Shown here: piece after piece, positions 1-7,305 of the stretch
How positions within the stretch are numbered: the first letter of the stretch is position 1
Layout of the letters: the number at the start of each line of letters is the position of its first letter
Source of the DNA: Lentilactobacillus parakefiri
Lineage (GTDB): Bacteria > Bacillota > Bacilli > Lactobacillales > Lactobacillaceae
Assembly (NCBI RefSeq): GCF_002157585.1
Contig: NZ_BDGB01000002.1
Span: 1-42,510, forward strand
DNA: 42,510 bases
Direction: 5' to 3'
Position numbers and translations under genes: made by a program
The notes under the pieces: generated by a model
What the model saw: only the letters and a program-made list of their open reading frames with translations
Databases searched by the model: none
Told to the model about the DNA's origin: nothing

Positions 1-1
1 A

Positions 2-316
2 ATGAAGCTATGGCCTGGTAGATCGTTAACGATTACCCCGGATAGGGGTAAAGAGTTTGCCAAAGTTCAATGTTTAACTGATAAGTTTGGTACGCCCTTC
101 TACTTTCCCGATCCTCACTCTCCTTGGCAACGAGGAACTAACGAAAATACTAACGGCTTGCTTCGCGAATATTTGCCAAAAGGAACTGACCTTGATTCAA
201 TTACTGACCGCCGGATACAAGCATATGCAGAACAAATGAATAATCGTCCCCGTAAATGTCTCGGATGGAAAACGCCTTATGAAATATTCTTTAATGTAGT
301 GTTGCACTTAATTTGA
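2..316 (+). CDS. IS30-family transposase, C-terminal part (5' end outside window)
   Basis: This is the C-terminal third of a DDE transposase that would cut and paste an IS30-type insertion sequence. The reading frame is open from the first bases of the window, so the Met at position 2 is probably internal. Visible family marks are TPDRGKEF (the second catalytic Asp), then HSPWQRGTNEN...LLREYLPKGTDL (the third catalytic Glu in NEN) and the closing NNRPRKCLGWKTPYEIF. All are typical of IS30 transposases of lactobacilli. The last residues (VVLHLI) run into what looks like the terminal repeat of the element. Whether the copy is intact cannot be told because its 5' part is missing. Confidence 0.9.
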   Translation: MKLWPGRSLTITPDRGKEFAKVQCLTDKFGTPFYFPDPHSPWQRGTNENTNGLLREYLPKGTDLDSITDRRIQAYAEQMNNRPRKCLGWKTPYEIFFNVVLHLI

Positions 317-327
317 CAATTCAAGTT
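298..327. repeat. Putative right end (inverted repeat) of the IS30 element
   Basis: The transposase stop (314-316) lies inside GTTGCACTTAATTTGACAAT, and IS30-type elements of lactobacilli usually end immediately after the transposase stop in such a terminal repeat. The matching left repeat lies outside the window, so the exact boundary is inferred. Confidence 0.35.
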
Positions 328-405
328 TCAAATAAAGGGTGTGGAGATGAATCTATCATTTTAGAATTTTGTTATACCATTAGTAGATTTAACTTAGACC
401 ATTTA

Positions 406-414
406 TGATATAAT
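406..414 (+). promoter_or_regulatory. Extended -10 promoter candidate for the toxin-antitoxin-chaperone operon
   Basis: TGATATAAT is a perfect TGn-TATAAT extended -10 element. No good -35 lies 16-18 bases upstream (GATTTA at 386-391), which is tolerated for extended -10 promoters. It would give a leader of about 95 bases before the ATG at 517. This is the only promoter-like signal I see in the 200-base gap between the IS30 end and the first gene. Confidence 0.45.
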
Positions 415-516
415 GCTTTTGACCGTGAAGTTGTATACAGTTATTCTATGTAAAAACAATGATGATTGATTTGACGGTTAAAAATTAGTAAAATGGGTTT
501 ATAGAGGGTTGGGTTG

Positions 517-1140
517 ATGAGAACGAACGATATAACGTCTCTTCCAGATGTGATTATCCCATTATTTCATGTTGATTCTGTTCAGCGCAATGCGAAGTTT
601 GCATCAGGAGATTTCATGCCATCGTGTGAGGATGGAAAATGGTGTGGTAAGGGAATGTACTTCTGGGACAATTTATCCAATGTGAAGTATTGGATTAGAG
701 ATAAGCATCGCTAACATCCTAAATTAACGGTGGGTGTAGCAAAAGCATCTTTGGTTTGCTCACGAAGTGATGTTTTAGACTTGACAGATGAAGACACGAG
801 TAAAAAGCTGAAGTCAACTGCTATTTTATATGCAAAAAAGTATGGAGTCACAATCAATATTAAAAATAATGGAAACGTCATTAATTTTATTCATGATGTC
901 ATTTGTCGAGAAAATAAGATAGCAAGCGCTGACGAGAAACAACCTATTTTTTCTGTCGTGAAAGTCGCTGGTTATTATAAAAACATTGATAAAGATGGCT
1001 TAGTGGCTTCCAACGAGAATTATAAGAAGATTTCAGCTACTGCACATATGAAGCTTATATATGCTGTAAGGGAATCCGCTTTGTTACAGAGGCGAAAAGT
1101 TATCAATCTAGCGGAGGAGGAAATTACAAATGTCTTTTAA
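517..1140 (+). pseudogene. ADP-ribosyltransferase-like toxin of a TAC module, interrupted by one in-frame stop
   Basis: Read through, this frame encodes about 207 residues from ATG 517, preceded by AGAGGG at 503-508. A single TAA at 712-714 (codon 66) interrupts it, and the same frame continues open to 1140. Before the stop lie LFHVDS (His18) and GKGMYFWDN...KYW (Tyr48, Trp50). After it comes SDVLDLTD. The order H, then G-x-G-x-Y-F, then a strand ending LDLTD resembles the H-Y-E core of ART-fold toxins (DUF3990/PARP-like); this is a motif reading, not a database match. The 3' end overlaps the next gene by 11 bases, and the operon ends in a SecB-like gene, the layout of toxin-antitoxin-chaperone loci such as CmdTAC, whose toxin is an ADP-ribosyltransferase. 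The part after the stop has only a GTG at 730 with no Shine-Dalgarno, so it is unlikely to be a separate gene. Probably a recently broken allele. Confidence 0.6.
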
Positions 1141-1435
1141 TTTTGACTTAAACAAAATTAAAAATTCTAAGGTAAAATTAAGCGATTCGGATATTAAGGA
1201 TTTAAGACATCTATATAACGATGATTCACTTAACTGGGAACCCCCGTTTACTATGGATGGTTTTTATTTTTTGGATCCAACCGTAAATATGTTCGATGAT
1301 TCTTGGAATCTTGTTAAAGACGATGTCAAAACAATATCTTTTCAGTTTGATGTCTCGCAAGAAGACATGAAAGTTAATGTCACAAATGGAAGTTTAAAGT
1401 TTGTGGCCAATAAAGATGGGAGCATAGCGGCATAA
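1130..1435 (+). CDS. Small protein, probable antitoxin of the TAC module
   Basis: Encodes 101 residues that I do not recognise by family. The start ATG 1130 has a strong GGAGGAGG at 1113-1120. It overlaps the toxin frame by 11 bases, and its stop overlaps the next ATG by one base (TAATG), so the three genes must be co-translated. The protein is acidic in its N-terminal half (DLNKIKNSKVKLSDSDIKDLRHLY) and has alternating hydrophobic and polar residues at its C-terminus (VKTISFQF, GSLKFVA). Antitoxins of known TAC systems sit between toxin and chaperone and carry an aggregation-prone C-terminal chaperone-addiction segment bound by the SecB-like partner. Position and size fit that role. The function is inferred from context only. 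Confidence 0.55.
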   Translation: MSFNFDLNKIKNSKVKLSDSDIKDLRHLYNDDSLNWEPPFTMDGFYFLDPTVNMFDDSWNLVKDDVKTISFQFDVSQEDMKVNVTNGSLKFVANKDGSIAA

Positions 1436-1848
1436 TGGCAGTGATTGACTTCAAAAACTATAGAATCATCAAAATGTATTATGAGAGAAATAAAAGCTTT
1501 AAAAATATTGACAATGGAAAAAACACAATTTCACCTCAATTTTCTGTTCATATCAATGATTCAAGTAAAGATAAAGTAATCATTAAATTGTCAGTCAAAA
1601 TTGATGAAAACAATTTTCCATTTAAACTTGAAGTTTCATTAGAAGGCATGTTTGCGTATAATTCTGATGAGGATGCAACTAATATTGGAAAAGAAGTGTT
1701 CTTTTCTAGAAATGCTGTTGCAATCCTATTTCCATATTTGCGTAGTTGTGTGTCGTCCCTTACCAATCTATCAAACGAAAATCGTGCCTTAATTTTACCT
1801 ACTATGAATATCGTGGAGCTTTTAAAAAAACAGGGTAATTTAAAATAA
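1435..1848 (+). CDS. SecB-like chaperone of the TAC module
   Basis: Encodes 137 residues resembling the SecB fold. It has a long beta-rich first half (FSVHINDSSKDKVIIKLSVKID..FKLEVSLEGMF), then AVAILFPYLRSCVSSLTNL and LILPTMNIVELLKK. The ILFPY-x-R and LxPxN pair is the most conserved part of SecB (compare ILFPYAREC and LAPVNFDAL in E. coli SecB). Housekeeping SecB is absent from most Gram-positives, but solitary SecB homologues occur as the third gene of toxin-antitoxin-chaperone operons. There the chaperone stabilises an otherwise degraded antitoxin. Overlap with the upstream stop by one base shows tight coupling. The gene is followed by a terminator, so it is the last gene of the operon. 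Confidence 0.75.
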   Translation: MAVIDFKNYRIIKMYYERNKSFKNIDNGKNTISPQFSVHINDSSKDKVIIKLSVKIDENNFPFKLEVSLEGMFAYNSDEDATNIGKEVFFSRNAVAILFPYLRSCVSSLTNLSNENRALILPTMNIVELLKKQGNLK

Positions 1849-1863
1849 ACTTTTAAAAAAATT

Positions 1864-1895
1864 AAGCCCATCTCGTCAATTTGGGGTGGGCTTTT
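1864..1895 (+). terminator. Rho-independent terminator of the TAC operon
   Basis: Stem AAGCCCAT (1864-1871) pairs with GTGGGCTT (1886-1893), followed by TTTT. It lies 15 bases after the SecB-like stop. Confidence 0.8.
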
Positions 1896-1909
1896 TAACA
1901 AAAATAAAG

Positions 1910-1931
1910 GTTATGTGGCAGTTATGTGGCA
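1910..1931. repeat. Exact tandem duplication of an 11-bp unit
   Basis: GTTATGTGGCA occurs twice head to tail (1910-1920 and 1921-1931). TGTGGCA-type repeats are common as arm-type binding sites next to tyrosine integrases, but no integrase is present here. It may be a leftover of an integrated element at the edge of the TAC island. Confidence 0.4.
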
Positions 1932-2010
1932 AGTATGTCCTGTAACACTATTAGTGTCGCTATTTGTCGTTACTACCCTTAAGTAATTCATTGCTTGGTG
2001 TATTGTTCCA

Positions 2011-2048
2011 AAGCTGTGTATCGACATTGTCGGTACGCAGCTTTTTTT
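2011..2048 (+). terminator. Terminator-like hairpin without an adjacent upstream gene
   Basis: AAGCTGTGTA (2011-2020) pairs with TACGCAGCTT (2034-2043, one G-T pair), followed by a run of T. No open gene ends just before it on the plus strand, so it may once have served a gene displaced by the TAC/IS30 insertion, or act as insulation upstream of mprF. Confidence 0.65.
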
Positions 2049-2059
2049 GTGCACCTTTG

Positions 2060-2088
2060 TTGTGTGAAGTTCAATTAATTGGCATAAT
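2060..2088 (+). promoter_or_regulatory. Predicted mprF promoter
   Basis: TTGTGT (2060-2065), a 17-base spacer and CATAAT (2083-2088) lie about 42 bases before the mprF start. Confidence 0.4.
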
Positions 2089-2129
2089 AGACAGCGAGTA
2101 CATATTCAAAATGAAATGATGGTGGAACA

Positions 2130-4721
2130 ATGATGAAACGTATCAAAGAATTCATCAACAAGCGAATGACCCTGATCAAACTGATCTTTGTTTTTTCAGT
2201 TCTGATTTTTGTCATTCGACAATTGGCTAAGATTATCCGCGAAGTTAACGGTGATCAGTTCAAAACGGTCCTCGCAAGCCAAAGTCGGGGGGCTTTACTG
2301 ATAATGCTGGTGGCTGGCTTTATTTCCATTTTACCGATGCTGGTGTACGACTATTCAATCGTTCAATTCCTACCAACTAAGTTTTCGCCGGGCTACATCG
2401 TGAAGAGCGGCTGGGTGGTGAACACCTTTACCAATCTGTTGGGTTTTGGCGGTTTGTTAGGTGCCAGTTTGCGTGCTCACTTCTATGGTAAAGGGGCAAC
2501 TCGAAAACAAATTCTCTATGCGATTTCAAAGGTTGCCTTATTCCTCATATCAGGATTATCTTTACTATGTTTTGTTTCACTCATCATGATCTTTGGCTTT
2601 GGAATTGGAACGGAATTTGCCCACTACTGGCTTTGGCTATTAGGCGGTGCCGTTTATTTCCCGACCATTATGATTTTTACCAAAGTGACCAATTCTCAGT
2701 TTTTTAGTGATCTTTCCATTAAGCAGGAACTGGTGATGACCGCCGGCTCGTTTCTTGAGTGGGGGAGTGCCCTTGGATTCTTCGTTTTAATCGGCTATCT
2801 CATGGATCTACCCGTTGACCTGCGATTGGTCGTTCCCATTTTTGTCGTCGCTAACGTTGCTGGGGTCGTTTCAATGATTCCCGGCGGCTTGGGGTCTTTT
2901 GATATCTTTGTCATTATCGGCCTCGGCTTCATTGGCGTTTCCCGTAGTGATGGACTGGTCTGGATCCTGCTATACCGACTGTTTTACTACCTGTTGCCTT
3001 TCATTGTTGGAACAGGGTTATTCATCCATGATACCGGTTCAAAACTCAATACATTTCTTGATGATCTGCCACGACTGTTTGTGCAGCGAATTGCCCAAAT
3101 CTTCTTGAGTGGGTTTATGTATTTTTCCGGCATTATGATGTTACTCTTTGCGACAGTTCCGAACGTGGTGGTTGTCAACAAACTATACGTTAAACTACTA
3201 CCATATTCGATTTTTTTCGTCAGCCACATTATGAATATCATTGTGGCGTTTCTGTTGATTGGTCTGGCGAGCGGCATTTGGACGCGAACCAAAAGAGCTT
3301 TTGCACCGACGGTATTCGTGCTGATTATTTCAATATTTAATACTTGGTTCAACGAAGCGTTTACTTGGCGGATGGTTTTACTTTTCGTTATTATTTTGGT
3401 TACGCTCTGGCTTTCGAAGACGGTTCTTTATCGGGATCGAATGGCTAACTCGTGGGGAGTCCTCCTGTTCAACAGTTCGATTTTTATCATCACCTTTGTT
3501 ATTTACACACTGATTGGGATTGCGGCTAACAAAAATTCTCCTTTGCATTTTGATAAAGCCTATCTCTTTCCTTCTGCAGGAGCCTGGATCGTTGGATTTA
3601 TCGGCTTATTGATCGCCTTAGCGGTTCTTGTGGCAATGAATGCCTATCTCACTGCCGGTCACCCAAAATGGCTGACAGAGCAGTTTGATGCCGATCGAGT
3701 TAATGCAGTCATTGATAAGTTTGGTGGCAACGAGGACAGCCACTTGGCTTTCTTACGCGACAAGCAAATTTATTTCTACACGAAAGATGGGCAAGATCAA
3801 GTTTTCTTCATGTTCAAAAAAGTGGCCGACAAGTTACTAATTATGGGCGAACCTGTTGGTAACCGCGCCCAATTTTCCGAGGCAATTGATAATTTTGTCA
3901 AACAAGCTGACAAATCCGATCTCAAACTCGTCTTTTATGAGATTGACGAAGAATTGACGATGAGCCTTCACGAAACTGGCTTTGATTTCATCAAGACTGG
4001 CGAAGACGGCTTAGTCGATTTGGATCAATTCACCCTTAGCGGCAAAAGACATCGAGGAGAACGTGCCTTGATGCATAAGTTTGAGCGAGAAGGCTACCAG
4101 TTTGAAATTCTGCAGCCACCATTTTCTGATGAGCTGATGGGGACCTTAAGACAAATTTCTGATGAATGGTTGGCCAACAAATCTGAAAAAGGCTTCTCCC
4201 TCGGCTTTTTTGACGACTACTATCTCCAGCAGGCACCAATTGCGGTCATGAAAGACAGCGCAGGCAAAATAGTGGCATTTGCCAACTTGATGCCTGACGG
4301 TAACAAAATGGTGACCTCAATTGATTTGATGCGGTCGGCTGATGATGCACCATCAGGTATCATGGACGGTATTTTGATTAATCTGTACGAGATGTCTCAC
4401 GATAAAGGCTACAAATACTTTGATTTAGGGATGTCACCATTTTCAAACGTCGGGACTTCACGGTTTAGTTTCACACAGGAACGGATTGTTCACCTGATTT
4501 ATCAGTATGGCTATAAACTCTATAGCTTTGAGGGGCTTCGATCCTATAAAGATAAGTATGTCGATAAGTGGGAGTCAAAATATATTGCCTATTATCGGCG
4601 GAGTGGACTGGTGTATGCCGTTTTGCAGATTATCCTGGTTGTTAATCAACCGAGAAATAAAAAGCCAGCGGGACTCTCGAAAGCACTTTGGTACATTATG
4701 GATGCCAATCAACCTAAATAA
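2130..4721 (+). CDS. mprF: MprF: lysylphosphatidylglycerol synthase/flippase
   Basis: A bifunctional membrane protein of 863 residues that transfers an amino acid (usually Lys) from aminoacyl-tRNA to phosphatidylglycerol and flips the product. This lowers surface negative charge and protects against cationic peptides. The first ~515 residues are a chain of hydrophobic membrane segments, including the flippase region with NTFTNLLGFGG and SMIPGGLGSFD. Residues ~525-860 form the cytosolic GNAT-like synthase domain (DUF2156), with WLANKSEKGFSLGFFDDYY and FDLGMSPFSNVG as landmarks. The length matches the family. Two adjacent ATG codons (2130 and 2133) follow a GGTGG Shine-Dalgarno. It is flanked by its own promoter and terminator, so it is monocistronic. 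Confidence 0.93.
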   Translation: MMKRIKEFINKRMTLIKLIFVFSVLIFVIRQLAKIIREVNGDQFKTVLASQSRGALLIMLVAGFISILPMLVYDYSIVQFLPTKFSPGYIVKSGWVVNTFTNLLGFGGLLGASLRAHFYGKGATRKQILYAISKVALFLISGLSLLCFVSLIMIFGFGIGTEFAHYWLWLLGGAVYFPTIMIFTKVTNSQFFSDLSIKQELVMTAGSFLEWGSALGFFVLIGYLMDLPVDLRLVVPIFVVANVAGVVSMIPGGLGSFDIFVIIGLGFIGVSRSDGLVWILLYRLFYYLLPFIVGTGLFIHDTGSKLNTFLDDLPRLFVQRIAQIFLSGFMYFSGIMMLLFATVPNVVVVNKLYVKLLPYSIFFVSHIMNIIVAFLLIGLASGIWTRTKRAFAPTVFVLIISIFNTWFNEAFTWRMVLLFVIILVTLWLSKTVLYRDRMANSWGVLLFNSSIFIITFVIYTLIGIAANKNSPLHFDKAYLFPSAGAWIVGFIGLLIALAVLVAMNAYLTAGHPKWLTEQFDADRVNAVIDKFGGNEDSHLAFLRDKQIYFYTKDGQDQVFFMFKKVADKLLIMGEPVGNRAQFSEAIDNFVKQADKSDLKLVFYEIDEELTMSLHETGFDFIKTGEDGLVDLDQFTLSGKRHRGERALMHKFEREGYQFEILQPPFSDELMGTLRQISDEWLANKSEKGFSLGFFDDYYLQQAPIAVMKDSAGKIVAFANLMPDGNKMVTSIDLMRSADDAPSGIMDGILINLYEMSHDKGYKYFDLGMSPFSNVGTSRFSFTQERIVHLIYQYGYKLYSFEGLRSYKDKYVDKWESKYIAYYRRSGLVYAVLQIILVVNQPRNKKPAGLSKALWYIMDANQPK

Positions 4722-4784
4722 GCTTTAACGCTGTCATTAACCAATCGGCATCAGTTTAATCCAAAAAGTAGTGGTAATCAATGG

Positions 4785-4824
4785 AAGCTGGAACGTTATT
4801 CAAAAATGACGTTCCAGCTTTTTG
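4785..4824 (+). terminator. Terminator downstream of mprF
   Basis: A perfect 12-bp stem, AAGCTGGAACGT (4785-4796) with ACGTTCCAGCTT (4809-4820), is followed by TTT. Confidence 0.85.
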
Positions 4825-4900
4825 TGTCGAATGGAGTACTAACGATTTTTCATTTGAAAAATGTTTACTGAAATTTACCTTGATGTAAAAGGCTTTGTTC

Positions 4901-4936
4901 GAAAACGATTGAAGCGTTTTCACCAAAACGATTGAA
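4901..4936. promoter_or_regulatory. Palindrome with cre-like site and direct repeats upstream of galK
   Basis: GAAAACG (4901-4907) and CGTTTTC (4915-4921) form an inverted repeat. The 14-mer at 4909-4922, read on the minus strand, matches the catabolite-responsive consensus TGWAARCGYTWNCW at 13 of 14 positions. AAAACGATTGAA occurs twice (4902-4913 and 4925-4936), 23 bases apart. CcpA control of a galactose operon would be expected. The site lies about 110 bases upstream of the -35, so its mode of action is uncertain. Confidence 0.45.
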
Positions 4937-5029
4937 CATTCACGAATCCTTCGATAATATCGGAATGATTCAAGCAGGACAAGGATTCTGAATTGTACCT
5001 TATAAGTGAGAAAATTGTGAAAGTTAAGG

Positions 5030-5058
5030 TTGACAACGCTGCCAAAATGAGTTAAATT
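5030..5058 (+). promoter_or_regulatory. galKET promoter
   Basis: TTGACA (5030-5035), exactly 17 bases, then TAAATT (5053-5058). The consensus -35 and correct spacing make this the strongest promoter in the interval. The GalR-type operator follows immediately, so binding there would block initiation. Confidence 0.7.
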
Positions 5059-5062
5059 TTGG

Positions 5063-5079
5063 TTAGTAAAGTTTACTAA
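5063..5079. promoter_or_regulatory. GalR-type operator overlapping the galK transcription start
   Basis: TTAGTAAA-G-TTTACTAA is a perfect 8-1-8 palindrome, 4 bases after the -10. It has the form of operators bound by LacI/GalR repressors of galactose operons in lactic acid bacteria. No galR gene lies in the window. Confidence 0.7.
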
Positions 5080-5104
5080 AAATATATGCAGAGGGATGAA
5101 ATTT

Positions 5105-6271
5105 ATGATTTCTGATGACGTACAAAAGTTGTTTAACGACAAGTTTGGTTATGATTCAAGCAAAGTATTCTTCTCACCTGGTCGAATTAACCTGATCGGT
5201 GAACACACTGATTATAACGGTGGCCACGTATTTCCTTGTGCCATTAGCATGGGCATTTACGCTGCTTATGGCGAACGCCAAGATAACAAGATCCGCATGT
5301 TCTCAGGTAACGTTCCCGATGTTGGAATTGTTGAGTTATCGTTGGATAATTTAGCATACCGTAAAGAAGACGGCTGGACAAACTATCCAAAGGGCATGCT
5401 CGTTCAGATTCTCGAACACGGTTATAAGATTGGCCATGGTTTTGATCTCGCTGTTTATGGTAATCTTCCAGATGGTGCCGGACTATCTTCATCAGCATCT
5501 ATTGAATTGTTAACTGCAGAAATTGTTAATGATGTCTTTTCACTGGGGATCGACGAACTTGACCTGGTTAAATATGGTCAACTGGTTGAAAATAAATATA
5601 TCGGTGTTAATTCCGGTATCATGGACCAATTTGCTATTGGGATGGGGAAGAAGGATCAAGCAATTCTTCTGGACACCAATACCCTGCAGTACGATTACGT
5701 GCCCGCCAAATTGGGAGACCGGGTCATTGTGATCATGAATACCAAGAAACACCGTGAGCTCCAAGATTCCAAATATAACGAGCGCCGTGCTGAATGTGAA
5801 GAGGCTTTGAAGCGTCTCCAGGTGGGATTGTCAATTAAATCTCTTGGTGATTTGAGTGAAAGTGAATTCGACGAAAATAGTTACCTGATCAACGACGATG
5901 TCTTGATTCGTCGTGCCCGTCACGCGGTATTCGAAAATCAACGAACCCTTCAGGCAAAGGATGCTTTGGTCAATAATGACTTGAAGACCTTTGGTAAATT
6001 AGTCAATGCATCTCACGTTTCACTGCATTATGATTATGAAGTAACCGGTAAGGAACTGGATACGTTAGCTGAAACTGCCTGGAAGCAGCCAGGAGTTGTC
6101 GGAGCCCGAATGACCGGTGCCGGATTTGGCGGCTGTGCCATTGCGATTGTTGACCGTGATCAGGTTGATGCCTTCACCAAGAACGTTGGCGAAGTTTATG
6201 AGAAAGAGATTGGCCATCCTGCAGAATTCTACATTGCAGAAATTTCAGATGGTCCTAAAGAGATTAAGTAA
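5105..6271 (+). CDS. galK: Galactokinase
   Basis: Phosphorylates alpha-D-galactose to galactose-1-phosphate with ATP, the first committed Leloir step (GHMP kinase family). Motif 1 is GRINLIGEHTDY (residues ~26-37), the galactokinase signature. Motif 2, LPDGAGLSSSAS (~121-132), binds ATP phosphate. Motif 3, GARMTGAGFGGC, lies near residue 335. At 388 residues it is family-typical. I chose ATG 5105 because AGAGGG at 5090-5095 is 9 bases upstream. The in-frame ATG at 5096 directly abuts that sequence and is less likely. It is the first gene of galK-galE-galT. Confidence 0.95.
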   Translation: MISDDVQKLFNDKFGYDSSKVFFSPGRINLIGEHTDYNGGHVFPCAISMGIYAAYGERQDNKIRMFSGNVPDVGIVELSLDNLAYRKEDGWTNYPKGMLVQILEHGYKIGHGFDLAVYGNLPDGAGLSSSASIELLTAEIVNDVFSLGIDELDLVKYGQLVENKYIGVNSGIMDQFAIGMGKKDQAILLDTNTLQYDYVPAKLGDRVIVIMNTKKHRELQDSKYNERRAECEEALKRLQVGLSIKSLGDLSESEFDENSYLINDDVLIRRARHAVFENQRTLQAKDALVNNDLKTFGKLVNASHVSLHYDYEVTGKELDTLAETAWKQPGVVGARMTGAGFGGCAIAIVDRDQVDAFTKNVGEVYEKEIGHPAEFYIAEISDGPKEIK

Positions 6272-6298
6272 CGAATTGATTAGAAGGAGGATATTTAA

Positions 6299-7303
6299 AT
6301 GGCAATTTTAGTACTAGGTGGAGCAGGTTATATTGGTTCTCACACTGTTGATCGATTGATTGAAAATGGTTATGACGTTGCGGTGGTTGATAATTTGGTG
6401 ACCGGACATAAGGCGGCTATTAACTCGAAAGCCCGTTTTTATGAAGGCGATGTGCGCGATAAAGATTTCATGAACCGGGTCTTCGATAAAGAAGACATTG
6501 AAGGTGTGATCCACTTTGCCGCATTCTCCGTGGTTCCTGAATCCATGGAAAAGCCATTGAAGTACTTTGATAACAATACCGGCGGCATGATTAGCTTACT
6601 TGAGGTTATGAACGCTCACAATGTTAAAAAGATTGTCTTCTCATCGACTGCCGCTACTTATGGTGAACCAAAGCAGATTCCCATTAAGGAAACTGATCCC
6701 CAAGTACCAACCAACCCATATGGTGAAAGTAAGTTGGCAATGGAAAAGATCATGCATTGGAGTGACGTGGCATACGGCATCAAGTTTGTCGCTCTTCGCT
6801 ACTTCAACGTTGCTGGCGCCAAGCCGGACGGTTCAATTGGCGAAGATCACCATCCTGAAACCCACTTGGTTCCAATCATTTTACAAGTTGCCGCGGGTGA
6901 ACGTGATGAGTTGACGATCTTCGGTGATGATTACGATACGCCTGATGGCACCAACGTCAGAGACTACGTCCACGTGCTCGATTTGGCCGACGCTCATATC
7001 TTGGCGTTGAAATATCTGCAAGTAGGTCATGATAGCGATGCCTTTAACTTGGGCTCATCAACCGGATTCTCCAACAAACAAATGCTGGACGCCGCTCGTG
7101 ATGTGACTGGCAAGCCAATTCCTGCCAAAATGGGTCCACGTCGTGCAGGCGATCCAAGTACTTTGATTGCAGCAAGTGATAAAGCTCGCAAGATTCTTGG
7201 CTGGAAGCCACAGTTTGATGATGTTCACGAAATCATTAAGACCGCCTGGAACTGGAAAGAAACCCATCCAAAGGGTTATGACGATCGGAAAGGAAATCAG
7301 TAA
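6299..7303 (+). CDS. galE: UDP-glucose 4-epimerase
   Basis: Interconverts UDP-galactose and UDP-glucose with bound NAD (extended short-chain dehydrogenase family). The Rossmann motif [10 protein letters not shown] is at residues 7-16. The catalytic region has SSTAATYG (115-122) and the Tyr-x3-Lys pair Y141/K145 in NPYGESK. At 334 residues it is full length. The strong AGAAGGAGGA at 6282-6291 sets the start. It lies 27 bases after galK and 2 bases before galT, so it is the middle gene of the operon. Confidence 0.95.
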   Translation: MAILVLGGAGYIGSHTVDRLIENGYDVAVVDNLVTGHKAAINSKARFYEGDVRDKDFMNRVFDKEDIEGVIHFAAFSVVPESMEKPLKYFDNNTGGMISLLEVMNAHNVKKIVFSSTAATYGEPKQIPIKETDPQVPTNPYGESKLAMEKIMHWSDVAYGIKFVALRYFNVAGAKPDGSIGEDHHPETHLVPIILQVAAGERDELTIFGDDYDTPDGTNVRDYVHVLDLADAHILALKYLQVGHDSDAFNLGSSTGFSNKQMLDAARDVTGKPIPAKMGPRRAGDPSTLIAASDKARKILGWKPQFDDVHEIIKTAWNWKETHPKGYDDRKGNQ

Positions 7304-7305
7304 TT

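Noticed and set aside
730-1140. Second half of the toxin frame as an independent gene starting at GTG 730
   Set aside because: No Shine-Dalgarno precedes it, it is in the same frame as the first half, and the ART-like motif set is completed only when both halves are joined.
1548-1901. Open frame on the minus strand opposite the SecB-like gene
   Set aside because: It is the mirror of the coding strand and runs through the terminator; the plus-strand product has clear SecB motifs.
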